From Rhizobium sp. 2MFCol3.1 (lineage in GTDB: Bacteria > Pseudomonadota > Alphaproteobacteria > Rhizobiales > Rhizobiaceae): a stretch of 64,000 nucleotides of DNA. The notes beneath the pieces were generated by a model. That model had not been told where the DNA came from. It worked only from the letters and a program-made list of their open reading frames with translations, and did not search any database. Each line of letters opens with the position of its first letter. The first letter of the stretch is position 1. Made by a program: the position numbers and the translations under genes. The stretch is taken from assembly GCF_000377565.1 (NCBI RefSeq), contig NZ_KB898373.1:33499-97498 (forward strand), read 5' to 3'. Shown here one piece after another: positions 16,317-25,061 of this stretch.

Positions 16317-19300
16317 ATGTCTAAGGGAATTATCGCGAATTCTGTGATGAACGGCGCGGCGGGAATGCTGCTTCTGGTAACGGGGTTCCTGTCTTCCATC
16401 ATCACCGCCCGGCTGCTCGGGCCGGAGGCGAACGGCATCGTCGCCTTCTCGCTCTGGCTCGTGGTGACAGGCGCGTCGATCGCCGAGCTTGGCTCCAGCA
16501 TCACCATGTCGAAGACGCTGCCGCAGCTTCAGGCGGAAGGTTTTGACGCGCGCCGGCGACTGGGTTTCGCCTCGCTGCTCGTCACCGTCATGCTGTGCTC
16601 CACCTTGTTTTTGCTCGGCCTCTACGCGGTCTTCTTCCTGACATCAGAGAAGATGCATTGGGCGAAGACCGCCCCCTCAGTCGCCTACGTCACGGGCGCG
16701 CTGTTCTTCGTGCAGGCGATCGGATCCTTCGTCAAATTCTACCTCATCGGTGAGCGCCGGCTGACCGATTTCTTCAAGCTCGCCATGGGTGTGTGCCTGC
16801 TGCAGCTGATCGGCGTCGGCGCCGGCGCCGTGCTTTATGGGGTCGAGGGCGTGCTGGTCGGCTATCTGCTGGGGCAGATGGTGTTCTTCATCGCCACCAT
16901 CCCGATCCTGATGACGCCGCGCGACCGCTGCGGGGTTCCGCTCAAATATCTGGCGGCCTCCTCGATCGTGCTCTCGGCGCAGTTCCTGATCGATTCCATC
17001 TTTCTCAACAGGCTGGAGCTTTTGTTCCTGCAGCAGTTCTGGTCGGTCGAGATGGTCGGTTTCTATGCCGTCGGCCTGTCCGTCGCCAATATCGCGCTGC
17101 AGCTGCCGATCCAGATGACGGGCAGCCTGCTCCCCTATTATTCGGAGCGGCGCCACTCGAGCGACGACCGCACCCTGCCGGTCGAGGTATTCGCGGCCGT
17201 GACCCGCAGCATGGCCTATATCATCCTGCCGATGAGCTTCGGGCTTGCCGCCATATCGAGCGAGTTGGTGCGCGCGGTGTTCGGTGAGGCATTCGCGCGC
17301 AGCGGAACCGTCGTGGCGCTGCTGGCGCTTGCCGCCCCGTCCTACACCTTCATGCAGACGCTCAGCCTCTATCTGCTGTCGATGGACCGCGCCCGCGACC
17401 GGCTGAAGGTCAGCCTCGTCGGCGCTGCCGTGATGACGCTTGGTTGCCTTGCGGTCGTTCCGTTCTTCGCCGCCGAGGGTGCCGCGATGGTGCGCATCGG
17501 AGTGTTCACGATTATGTGTATAATCATGGTGCGGCAGACCGGTTTCGGCTCTCAGCTCTCTGGTCTTTACGTAAATCTGCTCAAGACGCTTGCCGCGTCG
17601 GTTCTGTGCGCAATTATAGCCATCGGAATTTTACACTATATCAATGGTTCTATTGGACTTCTTCTCGCAGTCGTTCTTGGGGGCGCTGGCTATATTGTTG
17701 CGCTCAAGCTTTTAAAGGCAATTCCGCGAGAGGATGCCGACGTTATGTTGTCGATCGTTGAAAAATTGCCCGGCTCGGTAGGAAAGTCCGCCCACAAGGC
17801 CGTCGCCTTCATCGCGCCGGCAAACGCCAAGGCGGCGGAAGCCGAAGAGGCGATCGAGATCACCGTCGAGACCGGTCTTGCCGAGGGCGCCGGCAACGAG
17901 GCCGCGCTGCCATTCGCTTTCGATGGCACGATCGGGATGTTCAAGCCGGAGAACGCTGGCGTTGCCAAGCGCTCCACGGCGGTGCTCTTCGTCAATCCCT
18001 GGGGGCTTGAGGAAATGTGCAGCCGGCGGTTCTTCCGCGTCACGGCGGAGCATTTCGCGGGCCTCGGCGTGCCCAGCCTGCGCTTCGATTATCCCGGCGC
18101 CGGCGATGCACTCGATGTCGACGACACTGTTGGCCTGAAGGTCTGGGAAGACGCGATCCGCGACGCCGCCGAGCGGTTGAAGCAGTTGAGCGGCTGCAGC
18201 CGCATCATCATCGTCGCGCAGGGGCTCGGTGCGGCACTGGCGCAGAGAACCGCGCCGTCGATCGAAGGCGTCGATGCCATCGTCCTGCTCGGTCCCGTCA
18301 TCAATGGCCGCGCTTATCTGCGCGAGCTTCGTGCATGGGCGACGTTCATCAATCATCACCTGGGATTGGGCGAGGATGCCATTCCTGAGGGCAAGCACAT
18401 GATCGCCGGGCTGCAGATGCCCGATGGGATCGCCGCGGAGCTTTCGAAGGTCCGCATCGCCGCGCCGGAAACGCTGGCAGCACAGCGTTACCTCATTCTC
18501 GAGCGCCCGGAGCGCGCCGACGACACGACGCTTGCCGACAATCTGACCGCGCTCGGCGCGACGGTCGAGCAGCAGACGTTCAAGGGCTATGACAGGCTGA
18601 TTTCCGACCCGGTCTTCTCGCGGACGCCGATGGAGGTCGTCGAGACGCTGGCGCGATGGGTGGACGAGCAAACGTCGGTCGATCCGGCCGCCGTGCCTTC
18701 CGCCTCCGCTGTCGATGCCCAGTCGCTCGCAGGCGATGGCTTCGAGGAAGTGCCGGTGCGTTTTGGCGCGTTCAATCATCTGGTCGGCGTCGTCACGCGT
18801 CCGGTCGGAAGGCCGCGCGGCAACAGCGTGGTGTTCCTGTCGACCGCCTACGACCGCCAGTCCGGCTGGGGCCGGGCGATCACCGACATGGCCCGGGGGC
18901 TTGCCCGCGAGGGCGTCGCGTCGATCCGCTTCGATTCCGCCAATGTCGGTGACAGCCCGCCGCGTCCCGATGCACCGGATCAGATCCTCTATTCCGCCAC
19001 CCAGAACGCCGATGCGCAGGCCGCACTCGATCTGCTCGAAGGCATGGTGCCGGGCCCGCTGATGGTCGCCGGGCGCTGCAGCGGCGGCTATGTCGCCATC
19101 CGCTCGGCCGTCGACGATGTCAGGGTCAAGGCTGCCGTGTCGATCAATCCCTTCGTCTATTACTGGGATCCGAACCAGCCGGTCGAGCGCAAGCATGTCG
19201 TGTCGGTGCCGCGCAGCTTCGAGGATTACGGCCAGCGGCTTTCCAGCTTCGCCACAGTCAAGCGTCTCATGAAGGGCGATATCGACGTGCTGGCGGCGAC

Positions 19301-19628
19301 GCGCAATGTCATCATCGCCTTCTCGCGCCGCATGTCGGTGCGCATCGCGCCGCTGCTCGAATATCTGCCGAGCCGCCGGCACACGGCGAGCGAGGTGAAG
19401 AAGTCCTTCGTCACCGTCGGCAAGCGCAAGGTGCCGCTGACGCTAATCTACAGCGAAGGCGATGTCGGGCTGGAGCACATGTATTTCCACTTCGGCCCTG
19501 GCGGCCGCAAGTTCGAGCGCCATCCGAACGTCCGGCTGGTGATGCTGCCCGATGCCGATCACAATCTGACGCCGCCGGAATCGCGCCGGACGGTGTTCGC
19601 CGAGATCGCGCGGCTGGCGAAGGCCTGA
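16317..19628 (+). CDS. Fusion of MATE/Wzx-type flippase with two alpha/beta-hydrolase domains
   Basis: A 1103-residue protein. Residues 1 to about 480 form a polysaccharide-flippase-like membrane domain with 12-14 hydrophobic helices. After an Ala/Glu-rich linker come two alpha/beta-hydrolase domains (about 565-800 and 835-1103). In the first, the nucleophile elbow reads AQGLG, with Gly636 where Ser/Cys would be, so it is probably inactive. In the second it reads GRCSGG with Cys921, plus Asp1049 (SEGDVG) and His1082 (DADHNL) as a plausible triad. The elbows remind me of the paired hydrolases of exosortase/EPS loci, one of which also uses Cys. Probably flips a lipid-linked glycan and modifies it on the cytoplasmic side. 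No frameshift is seen across the joints. Confidence 0.85.
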   Translation: MSKGIIANSVMNGAAGMLLLVTGFLSSIITARLLGPEANGIVAFSLWLVVTGASIAELGSSITMSKTLPQLQAEGFDARRRLGFASLLVTVMLCSTLFLLGLYAVFFLTSEKMHWAKTAPSVAYVTGALFFVQAIGSFVKFYLIGERRLTDFFKLAMGVCLLQLIGVGAGAVLYGVEGVLVGYLLGQMVFFIATIPILMTPRDRCGVPLKYLAASSIVLSAQFLIDSIFLNRLELLFLQQFWSVEMVGFYAVGLSVANIALQLPIQMTGSLLPYYSERRHSSDDRTLPVEVFAAVTRSMAYIILPMSFGLAAISSELVRAVFGEAFARSGTVVALLALAAPSYTFMQTLSLYLLSMDRARDRLKVSLVGAAVMTLGCLAVVPFFAAEGAAMVRIGVFTIMCIIMVRQTGFGSQLSGLYVNLLKTLAASVLCAIIAIGILHYINGSIGLLLAVVLGGAGYIVALKLLKAIPREDADVMLSIVEKLPGSVGKSAHKAVAFIAPANAKAAEAEEAIEITVETGLAEGAGNEAALPFAFDGTIGMFKPENAGVAKRSTAVLFVNPWGLEEMCSRRFFRVTAEHFAGLGVPSLRFDYPGAGDALDVDDTVGLKVWEDAIRDAAERLKQLSGCSRIIIVAQGLGAALAQRTAPSIEGVDAIVLLGPVINGRAYLRELRAWATFINHHLGLGEDAIPEGKHMIAGLQMPDGIAAELSKVRIAAPETLAAQRYLILERPERADDTTLADNLTALGATVEQQTFKGYDRLISDPVFSRTPMEVVETLARWVDEQTSVDPAAVPSASAVDAQSLAGDGFEEVPVRFGAFNHLVGVVTRPVGRPRGNSVVFLSTAYDRQSGWGRAITDMARGLAREGVASIRFDSANVGDSPPRPDAPDQILYSATQNADAQAALDLLEGMVPGPLMVAGRCSGGYVAIRSAVDDVRVKAAVSINPFVYYWDPNQPVERKHVVSVPRSFEDYGQRLSSFATVKRLMKGDIDVLAATRNVIIAFSRRMSVRIAPLLEYLPSRRHTASEVKKSFVTVGKRKVPLTLIYSEGDVGLEHMYFHFGPGGRKFERHPNVRLVMLPDADHNLTPPESRRTVFAEIARLAKA

Positions 19629-19656
19629 GCGGGCACAGGCATGCGCCTGTCCGCTT
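19629..19656. terminator. Possible bidirectional hairpin between convergent genes
   Basis: AGCGG...ACAGGC-ATGC-GCCTGT-CCGCT forms an 11-bp stem with a two-base bulge directly after the flippase-fusion stop. It lacks a strong T tract, so termination efficiency is uncertain. The convergent glycosyltransferase gene ends at 19703. Confidence 0.45.
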
Positions 19657-19702
19657 CGGGGTGGTCGATTTCTCTGATTATCGAGGATTGCGCCGGTTTT
19701 TG

Positions 19703-20869
19703 TTAGCCGGCGATAAGCTCTTTGTAGACGCCGATATAGCGCTCCGCGACGACATCCCAGGAATAGGCCGAGGCGTCGGAGAGGAGGGCGGCTCGCACCG
19801 CCGGGCCTTGCGCTTCCAGGCGCTTGTAGGCCGTTTCCAGCGCGAGGGCTGCGGCGGCCGTATCGGCGAAGTCGGCGAGCAGGACGTCCTTGTGCCGCGC
19901 GCCGAGCGTTCTAAAGGCCTCGTTGGTGTTGAGCACCGGCAGCAGGCCGGCGCTCATGGCTTCCAGCGCCACAAGCCCAAAACCTTCATAGGATGATGCG
20001 GAAGCGAAGATCGAGGCGTCGGCGATGATCCGCCCGACCGCGCCGTTGTCGGCGTCGACATGGATGGTGACGGCGTCGTTGAGCTTCAGCCGGTCGATCT
20101 GGGCCATCAGGTCCTGCCGGGTCAGATCGGATTCGACGCCGGCGATATCGAGATGCCAATCCGGATTGCACACCCTCAGCACCGCCAGGGCGTCGATCAG
20201 CCTGTCGAGACGCTTGTTGACCGAGAACCGGCCGATCGTGACGATCCGGCGCTTGGGTGTGCGGGATGCGCGGTCGGCGAACTTGCCGATGTCGGCGCCG
20301 TTTTCGATGAGAATGCTGCGGCTCGGCGCGATCTTCTCGAACTGCGCGAGATCCGACATGCTGCAGCCGATGACCCGCTTGTAGGCCATGGCCGACAGGC
20401 GGGTGATGGTCTGGAACCAGACCTTCTTGATGGCCGCGAATTTCGTCGTGTGGAAGAAGCCGCCATGTGTGGTGACCACCATCGGCTTGCGATGCAGGAA
20501 GCGGCCCCAGGCGAGCGCATCGAAGAAGAAGTCGATCGCATGCACGTGGATCAGGTCTGCATCGCCGAGATGACGGAAGACTTCTGGCGCGAGCGGATAG
20601 CGCGTGCTGCCTGACCAGGGAATGCGGACGATGTCGATGCCGTCGATGGTCTCGCGTGAAGGCAGCTTCTTGTCGCGGGCGGTAAACAGGCTGTCGAGCG
20701 TGACGACGCGGACGCGGTAGCCGCGCTTCAGCGTCTGGCGCGAGAGGTTGGCGATCACGTCCTCGAGGCCGCCGCGATTGGGCAGGAATTGGCGAATGAC
20801 GTGAACGATCAGCGGCGCGCTGGCGGCGACCGGTTCGGCGTCATGGGAATAGAGCTCGGCGGCGGACAT
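19703..20869 (-). CDS. GT4-family glycosyltransferase
   Basis: A 388-residue GT-B fold enzyme of the GT4 (RfaB/PimA-like) class. N-terminal domain: IRQFLPNRGGLEDVIANLS and DADLIHVHAIDFF. C-terminal nucleotide-sugar domain: IVTIGRFSVNKRLDRLIDAL followed by the EX7E motif with Glu295 and Glu303 in SSYEGFGLVALEAMSAG. It transfers a sugar from an activated donor to a polysaccharide or lipid-linked acceptor in the cytoplasm. It is convergent with the flippase fusion and presumably acts in the same glycan pathway; donor and acceptor cannot be read from the sequence. Confidence 0.9.
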   Translation of the reverse strand: MSAAELYSHDAEPVAASAPLIVHVIRQFLPNRGGLEDVIANLSRQTLKRGYRVRVVTLDSLFTARDKKLPSRETIDGIDIVRIPWSGSTRYPLAPEVFRHLGDADLIHVHAIDFFFDALAWGRFLHRKPMVVTTHGGFFHTTKFAAIKKVWFQTITRLSAMAYKRVIGCSMSDLAQFEKIAPSRSILIENGADIGKFADRASRTPKRRIVTIGRFSVNKRLDRLIDALAVLRVCNPDWHLDIAGVESDLTRQDLMAQIDRLKLNDAVTIHVDADNGAVGRIIADASIFASASSYEGFGLVALEAMSAGLLPVLNTNEAFRTLGARHKDVLLADFADTAAAALALETAYKRLEAQGPAVRAALLSDASAYSWDVVAERYIGVYKELIAG

Positions 20870-21008
20870 AGGTCATTCCTTCGGCCGCGATGGGATGGTC
20901 GCGGCTTTCATCGATGCCACATGGCAACCGCCTGCGTTAAGGCGGCGTTAAATGTCCGCGGCTTCGGGGATTTGCTTTTGGGAAGAGTTAACCGACCGTG
21001 ACCCGAGG

Positions 21009-21245
21009 TCAGAATGCGCGGAAGGTTAGAGTCGTCAGCGAGCGGACAATGCCCGGAATGCTGGCGATTTGATCGTTAACGAATTTCCCGATGTCCTCGC
21101 CTTCCTGGATATAGACCTTGAGCATCAGGTCGTAATCGCCGCTGGTCGAATAGAGCTCCGAGACGCGTTCGGTCTTGTAGATGGCGTCGGCGACCTCGTA
21201 GGTCTTGCCGGGGGCGCATTGGAGCTGGACGAAGATCGGCTTCAT
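21009..21245 (-). CDS. Stand-alone Lrp/AsnC ligand-binding (RAM) domain protein
   Basis: A 78-residue protein consisting only of the effector-binding domain of Lrp/AsnC regulators (MKPIFVQLQCAPGKTYEVADAI ... SGDYDLMLKVYIQ ... IPGIVRSLTTLTF). It has no helix-turn-helix. AGGAA lies 6 nt before the ATG at 21245; a longer reading from 21308 adds a basic tail without family resemblance. Such proteins form ring oligomers and may bind amino acids or pair with full-length Lrp proteins. It lies next to the lysine degradation regulator but in its own transcription unit; a link to lysine sensing is speculative. Confidence 0.85.
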   Translation of the reverse strand: MKPIFVQLQCAPGKTYEVADAIYKTERVSELYSTSGDYDLMLKVYIQEGEDIGKFVNDQIASIPGIVRSLTTLTFRAF

Positions 21246-21317
21246 GGGAATTTCCTGCATCGAATTCTGTTGCGGCGCATAATGCGCGAAACGACGGGTG
21301 CGGCGCAAGCGGTTCCG

Positions 21318-22208
21318 TCAACCGGCGGCCTCGCGGACGATCCAGTCGCGGAAGGCCGAAAGCGGGGCGTAATCTGCGCGCTCGGCGGGAAAGGCCAGAT
21401 AATAGCGTTCCTTGCTTTCCATCTCGCGATTGACTGATGCCACGAGATCGCCGCGCTTCAGCTCGTCTTGGATGAGGAAGGTCGGCAACAGCGCCACGCC
21501 GAGGCCGGCGATCGCCGCTTGGGCGGCCGTGGCGAACTGGTCAAAGAGCATGCCGTGAACAGTCTGCGGCGGCACCTCATTGTCGGCGAACCATTGCTCC
21601 CAGGCATCCGGGCGGGTGGTGAGATGCAGGAGCGGCACGTCGACGAGATCGGATGGCTGGCTGATGCCGTACCGGTCGCGGAAATCGGGGCTGCAGGCGG
21701 GCACGGTCTTTTCCGACATCAGGAAGGTAAGCTCGGCGCCCGGCCAGAGCGGATGGCCGAAATGGATGGCGGCGTCGATCGAATCGAGCCGGAAATCGAA
21801 GGAGGAAAGACGGGTGACGAGGTTGATGGTAACGCCCGGATTGGCGGCGAGGAAACGGCCGAGGCGCGGCGCCAGCCAGCGGGTGCCGAAGGTCGGCAAG
21901 ATCGCGAGGTTGAGCGTGCCGCCGTGCGGATTGGCGCGCAGGTTCAAGGAGGCGCTGGAGATGCGCCGCAGCGCCTCGCGGATCTCGCGGGCATAGCCGT
22001 CGCCGGCAAGCGTCAGGCGCACGGTCTGGCGCTCGCGGATGAAGAGCTCGACGCCGAGTTGCTCCTCCAGCGTCTTGATCTGGCGGCTGACGGCGCTTTG
22101 CGTCAGGTCGAGTTCCTTGGCGGCGGCCGTTACGCTGCCGGTGCGCGATACCGCCTCGAAGGCGGAAAGCAGCGCGGTGGAGGGTAGAAAACGCCTTGAC
22201 GTCAGCAT
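21318..22208 (-). CDS. LysR-family transcriptional regulator (GcvA-like) of the lysine catabolic genes
   Basis: A 296-residue regulator. N-terminal winged helix-turn-helix: LSAFEAVSRTGSVTAAAKELDLTQSAVSRQIKTLEEQL. A type 2 periplasmic-binding effector domain follows (LNLAILPTFGTRWLAPRL to ALLPTFLIQDEL). It is divergent from the 2-oxoadipate dioxygenase gene with about 110 nt between starts, the usual arrangement for a LysR activator and its target. Two dyads in that gap are candidate operators. The effector may be a lysine-pathway intermediate (2-oxoadipate, pipecolate or aminoadipate), which is inference. Confidence 0.9.
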   Translation of the reverse strand: MLTSRRFLPSTALLSAFEAVSRTGSVTAAAKELDLTQSAVSRQIKTLEEQLGVELFIRERQTVRLTLAGDGYAREIREALRRISSASLNLRANPHGGTLNLAILPTFGTRWLAPRLGRFLAANPGVTINLVTRLSSFDFRLDSIDAAIHFGHPLWPGAELTFLMSEKTVPACSPDFRDRYGISQPSDLVDVPLLHLTTRPDAWEQWFADNEVPPQTVHGMLFDQFATAAQAAIAGLGVALLPTFLIQDELKRGDLVASVNREMESKERYYLAFPAERADYAPLSAFRDWIVREAAG

Positions 22209-22211
22209 GGG

Positions 22212-22244
22212 TCATTCCATTTCAGAATGAGCTATTTCCGAAAT
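22212..22244. promoter_or_regulatory. Candidate LysR operator dyads
   Basis: TCATTC-N7-GAATGA (22212-22230) is a perfect 6-bp dyad containing the T-N11-A spacing of LysR boxes, 4 nt upstream of the lysR ATG. Directly next to it is ATTTC-C-GAAAT (22234-22244). Both sit between the divergent starts, consistent with autorepression plus activation of the catabolic operon. Confidence 0.5.
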
Positions 22245-22320
22245 GTCGATATTTATGGCTTTCGGGCGCTTGTAAATAGCTGCACTAATCATAATCGGAA
22301 TGAACGTGGGGATCTCTATC

Positions 22321-23730
22321 ATGGCAGGCTTCGTTTCCACAGACCGCATCCGCTCGCTGTTTACCGAAGCGATGTCGCAGATGTATCGCGCCGAGGTGCC
22401 GCAATACGGAACGCTGCTGGAACTAGTTTCCGACGTCAATGCCGAGGTGCTTGCCAAGGACAACGCGCTGCGTGAGCGCCTGACGCGGGCCGGCGAGCTG
22501 GAGCGCATCGATGTCGAGCGCCATGGCGCCATTCGTCTCGGCACGCCCGAAGAGCTTTTCACCATCCGCCGCCTCTTCGCCGTCATGGGCATGCAGTCGG
22601 TCGGCTATTACGATCTCTCGGTGGCCGGCGTGCCTGTGCATTCCACCTGCTTCCGCCCGGTCGACCAGGCGGCGCTCAGCGTCAATCCGTTCCGGGTCTT
22701 CACCTCGCTGCTCAGGCTCGAGCTGATCGAGGACGAAGCTCTGCGCGCCGAGGCTGCCGATATTCTCGCGAAGCGCCGCATCTATACCGAGCGCGCCATC
22801 CAGCTGATCGAGCGCCATGAAGAGGCCGGCGGGCTGACGGAGACGGAAGCGCAGGAGTTCGTCGCCGAGGCGCTGGAGACCTTCCGCTGGCATGGCGAGG
22901 CGACGGTCACCGCCGAGATCTACAAGCGCCTGCACGACGCGCACCGGCTGATCGCCGACGTCGTCTCGTTCAAGGGCCCGCATATCAATCACCTGACCCC
23001 GCGCACGCTCGATATCGACGCCGTGCAGGCCCGCATGCCGGAGCGCGGCATCACGCCGAAGGCCGTCATCGAGGGGCCGCCGCGCCGCGATTGCGATATC
23101 CTGCTGCGTCAGACCAGCTTCAAGGCGCTGGAAGAGGCGATCGCCTTTGCCGGCGAGACCGGTGCCACAAAGGGCACGCATACGGCGCGCTTCGGCGAGA
23201 TCGAGCAGCGTGGCGTGGCGCTGACGGCCAAGGGCCGCGCACTTTACGACCGGCTGCTGGCCTCGGTTCGCGGCGAGGTGCAGGTCGGTGCCGCCGGCGC
23301 CAAGGCCGGCGATTACGACAGCGAGCTTGCCGAGCGGTTCCGCGAACTGCCGGACAGCTGGGCGGCGCTCCGGGCCGAGCAGTTGGCCTTCTTCCATTAT
23401 TCCGCGACGCCCAAGGGCGTTGCCGCGGCCGTCGATGGCGCGCTTCCCGATGATGCCGAGGCGCTGATCGAGATGGGCTATCTGACCTTCGATCCAATCG
23501 TCTACGAGGACTTCCTGCCTGTCAGTGCTGCCGGGATATTCCAGTCGAACCTCGGCACGGATCAGCAGCAGAATTACGCGACCCGCTCCAACCGCTCGGC
23601 CTTCGAGGAGGCGCTCGGCGCGACCGTCACGGATGAGCTTGACCTTTACGCGGAACGTCAGGCACGCTCGCTGGAGGCGGCGATCGATCTGCTCGGGCTT
23701 TCCAGCCTGCGCCTGAGCAACGTTGCCTGA
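22321..23730 (+). CDS. hglS: 2-oxoadipate dioxygenase/decarboxylase (HglS family, DUF1338)
   Basis: Fe(II)-dependent enzyme that converts 2-oxoadipate to D-2-hydroxyglutarate in D-lysine/pipecolate catabolism. The protein has 469 residues, the size of the long YdcJ/HglS group. Conserved landmarks are RHGAIRLG (His68, Arg72), KGPHINHLTPRTLDID (His221, His224) and FGEIEQRGVALT (Glu293/Glu295), which supply the two-His-one-Glu metal site and substrate Arg of the family. ATG at 22321 has GGGGA about 8 nt upstream; a second ATG at 22300 is less likely. The next two genes encode the preceding steps of the same route, which supports the substrate. Confidence 0.88.
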   Translation: MAGFVSTDRIRSLFTEAMSQMYRAEVPQYGTLLELVSDVNAEVLAKDNALRERLTRAGELERIDVERHGAIRLGTPEELFTIRRLFAVMGMQSVGYYDLSVAGVPVHSTCFRPVDQAALSVNPFRVFTSLLRLELIEDEALRAEAADILAKRRIYTERAIQLIERHEEAGGLTETEAQEFVAEALETFRWHGEATVTAEIYKRLHDAHRLIADVVSFKGPHINHLTPRTLDIDAVQARMPERGITPKAVIEGPPRRDCDILLRQTSFKALEEAIAFAGETGATKGTHTARFGEIEQRGVALTAKGRALYDRLLASVRGEVQVGAAGAKAGDYDSELAERFRELPDSWAALRAEQLAFFHYSATPKGVAAAVDGALPDDAEALIEMGYLTFDPIVYEDFLPVSAAGIFQSNLGTDQQQNYATRSNRSAFEEALGATVTDELDLYAERQARSLEAAIDLLGLSSLRLSNVA

Positions 23731-23752
23731 TATCCGCGAACGGAGCTCTCCG

Positions 23753-25036
23753 ATGCTGAATGATCCGCGCTCCCACGGCCTCTGGGAAAAGACCGCGCCG
23801 CAGCCGCCGGCAACGGTGCCGCTGTCAGGCTCCGTTGCGGCCGATATCGTCGTGGTCGGCGGCGGCTATACCGGGCTGTCGTCCAGCCTGCATCTGGCGG
23901 AGGCCGGCAAGTCGGTGGTGCTGCTCGAGGCCAACGAAGTCGGCTTCGGCGGCGCGGGGCGCAATGTCGGGCTGATCAATGCCGGCATGTGGGTGATGCC
24001 AGACGATCTTCCCGGTGTGCTTGGCCCCGTCTATGGCGAGCGCCTGCTCGACCTGCTCGGCAATGCGCCGAAGCTGGTGATGGAGCTGATCGACAAGCAC
24101 AAGATCGCCTGCGAGCTTGAGCGCAACGGCACGCTGCATGTCGCCGTCGGCGCCGATGGCCTCAAGGAAATCACCGATCGTGCCAGCCAGTGGGCGGCGC
24201 GCGGCGCCGATGTGAGGTTGCTCGACGCCGCCGAGACGGCGCGCCGCGTGGGTACCAGCGCCTACACCGGATCGCTGCTCGACATGCGCGCCGGCACGCT
24301 GCAGCCGCTCGCCTATGCGCGCGGCCTGGCGCATGCCGCCGTCAACGCCGGCGTGGCGCTGCACACGTCGAGCCCCGTCATCGCCACCGAGAGAAACGGC
24401 AATCGCTGGACGGTCAGAACCGCGAAGGGCTCGGTTACCGCGGACTGGATCATCGTGGCAACGGATGCTTACAGCACCGGCCCCTGGGAGCAGGTGCGCA
24501 ACGAGCAGGTGCATCTGCCCTACTTCAACCTCGCGACCCGGCCGCTTGGCGACAATCTGCGCAAGTCGATCCTTGCTGGCCGCGAAGGCGTATGGGACAC
24601 CAAGGAAATTCTCTCCTCCTACCGCATGGACCAGGCCGGCCGGCTGGTGTTCGGTAGCGTGGGCGCACTGCGCAATACCGGGCTTTCCGTCCACAAGGGC
24701 TGGGCGCGGCGCGCGCTGAAGAAGCTCTTCCCGCAGCTCGGCGATGTCGAGTTCGAATGCGAGTGGTACGGCAAGATCGGCATGACCGACAATGCGCTGC
24801 CGCGCTTTCACAAGTTCGCCGACAATGTCGTCGGCTTTTCCGGCTATAATGGCCGAGGGATCGCGCCGGGAACGGTGTTCGGCCGCACGCTTGCCCGCCA
24901 CATCCTGGGTGAGATGAGCGAGGCCGAGCTGCCGTTGCCGCTGACTGATCCCGCCGAGCCGCGCTTCCGCGCCGCCAAGGAACTATGGTACGAAGCCGGC
25001 GCCCAGGTCGTCCACTTCGCCGATGCCCGCTTCTAA
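23753..25036 (+). CDS. amaA: FAD-dependent oxidoreductase, probable L-pipecolate oxidase (AmaA-like)
   Basis: A 427-residue DAO-family flavoprotein. The Rossmann FAD motif VVVGGGYTGLSSSLHLAEAGKSVVLLEA lies near residue 33, followed by GFGGAGRNVGLINAG. The C-terminal FAD contact is NVVGFSGYNGRGIAPGTVFG. In Pseudomonas AmaA oxidises L-pipecolate to delta1-piperideine-6-carboxylate, which opens to aminoadipate semialdehyde. Placement between hglS and the semialdehyde dehydrogenase gene supports this substrate; related proteins oxidise other N-methyl or secondary amines. GGAG lies 7 nt before the ATG at 23753, 22 nt after hglS. Confidence 0.82.
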   Translation: MLNDPRSHGLWEKTAPQPPATVPLSGSVAADIVVVGGGYTGLSSSLHLAEAGKSVVLLEANEVGFGGAGRNVGLINAGMWVMPDDLPGVLGPVYGERLLDLLGNAPKLVMELIDKHKIACELERNGTLHVAVGADGLKEITDRASQWAARGADVRLLDAAETARRVGTSAYTGSLLDMRAGTLQPLAYARGLAHAAVNAGVALHTSSPVIATERNGNRWTVRTAKGSVTADWIIVATDAYSTGPWEQVRNEQVHLPYFNLATRPLGDNLRKSILAGREGVWDTKEILSSYRMDQAGRLVFGSVGALRNTGLSVHKGWARRALKKLFPQLGDVEFECEWYGKIGMTDNALPRFHKFADNVVGFSGYNGRGIAPGTVFGRTLARHILGEMSEAELPLPLTDPAEPRFRAAKELWYEAGAQVVHFADARF

Positions 25037-25061
25037 GAACAATAAGGTTGGAACCACGACA

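Noticed and set aside
17712..19382. 556-codon minus-strand open frame opposite the hydrolase part of the flippase fusion
   Set aside because: Composition is typical of antisense frames (Arg/Asp/His-rich), with no motif; the plus-strand domains are clear.
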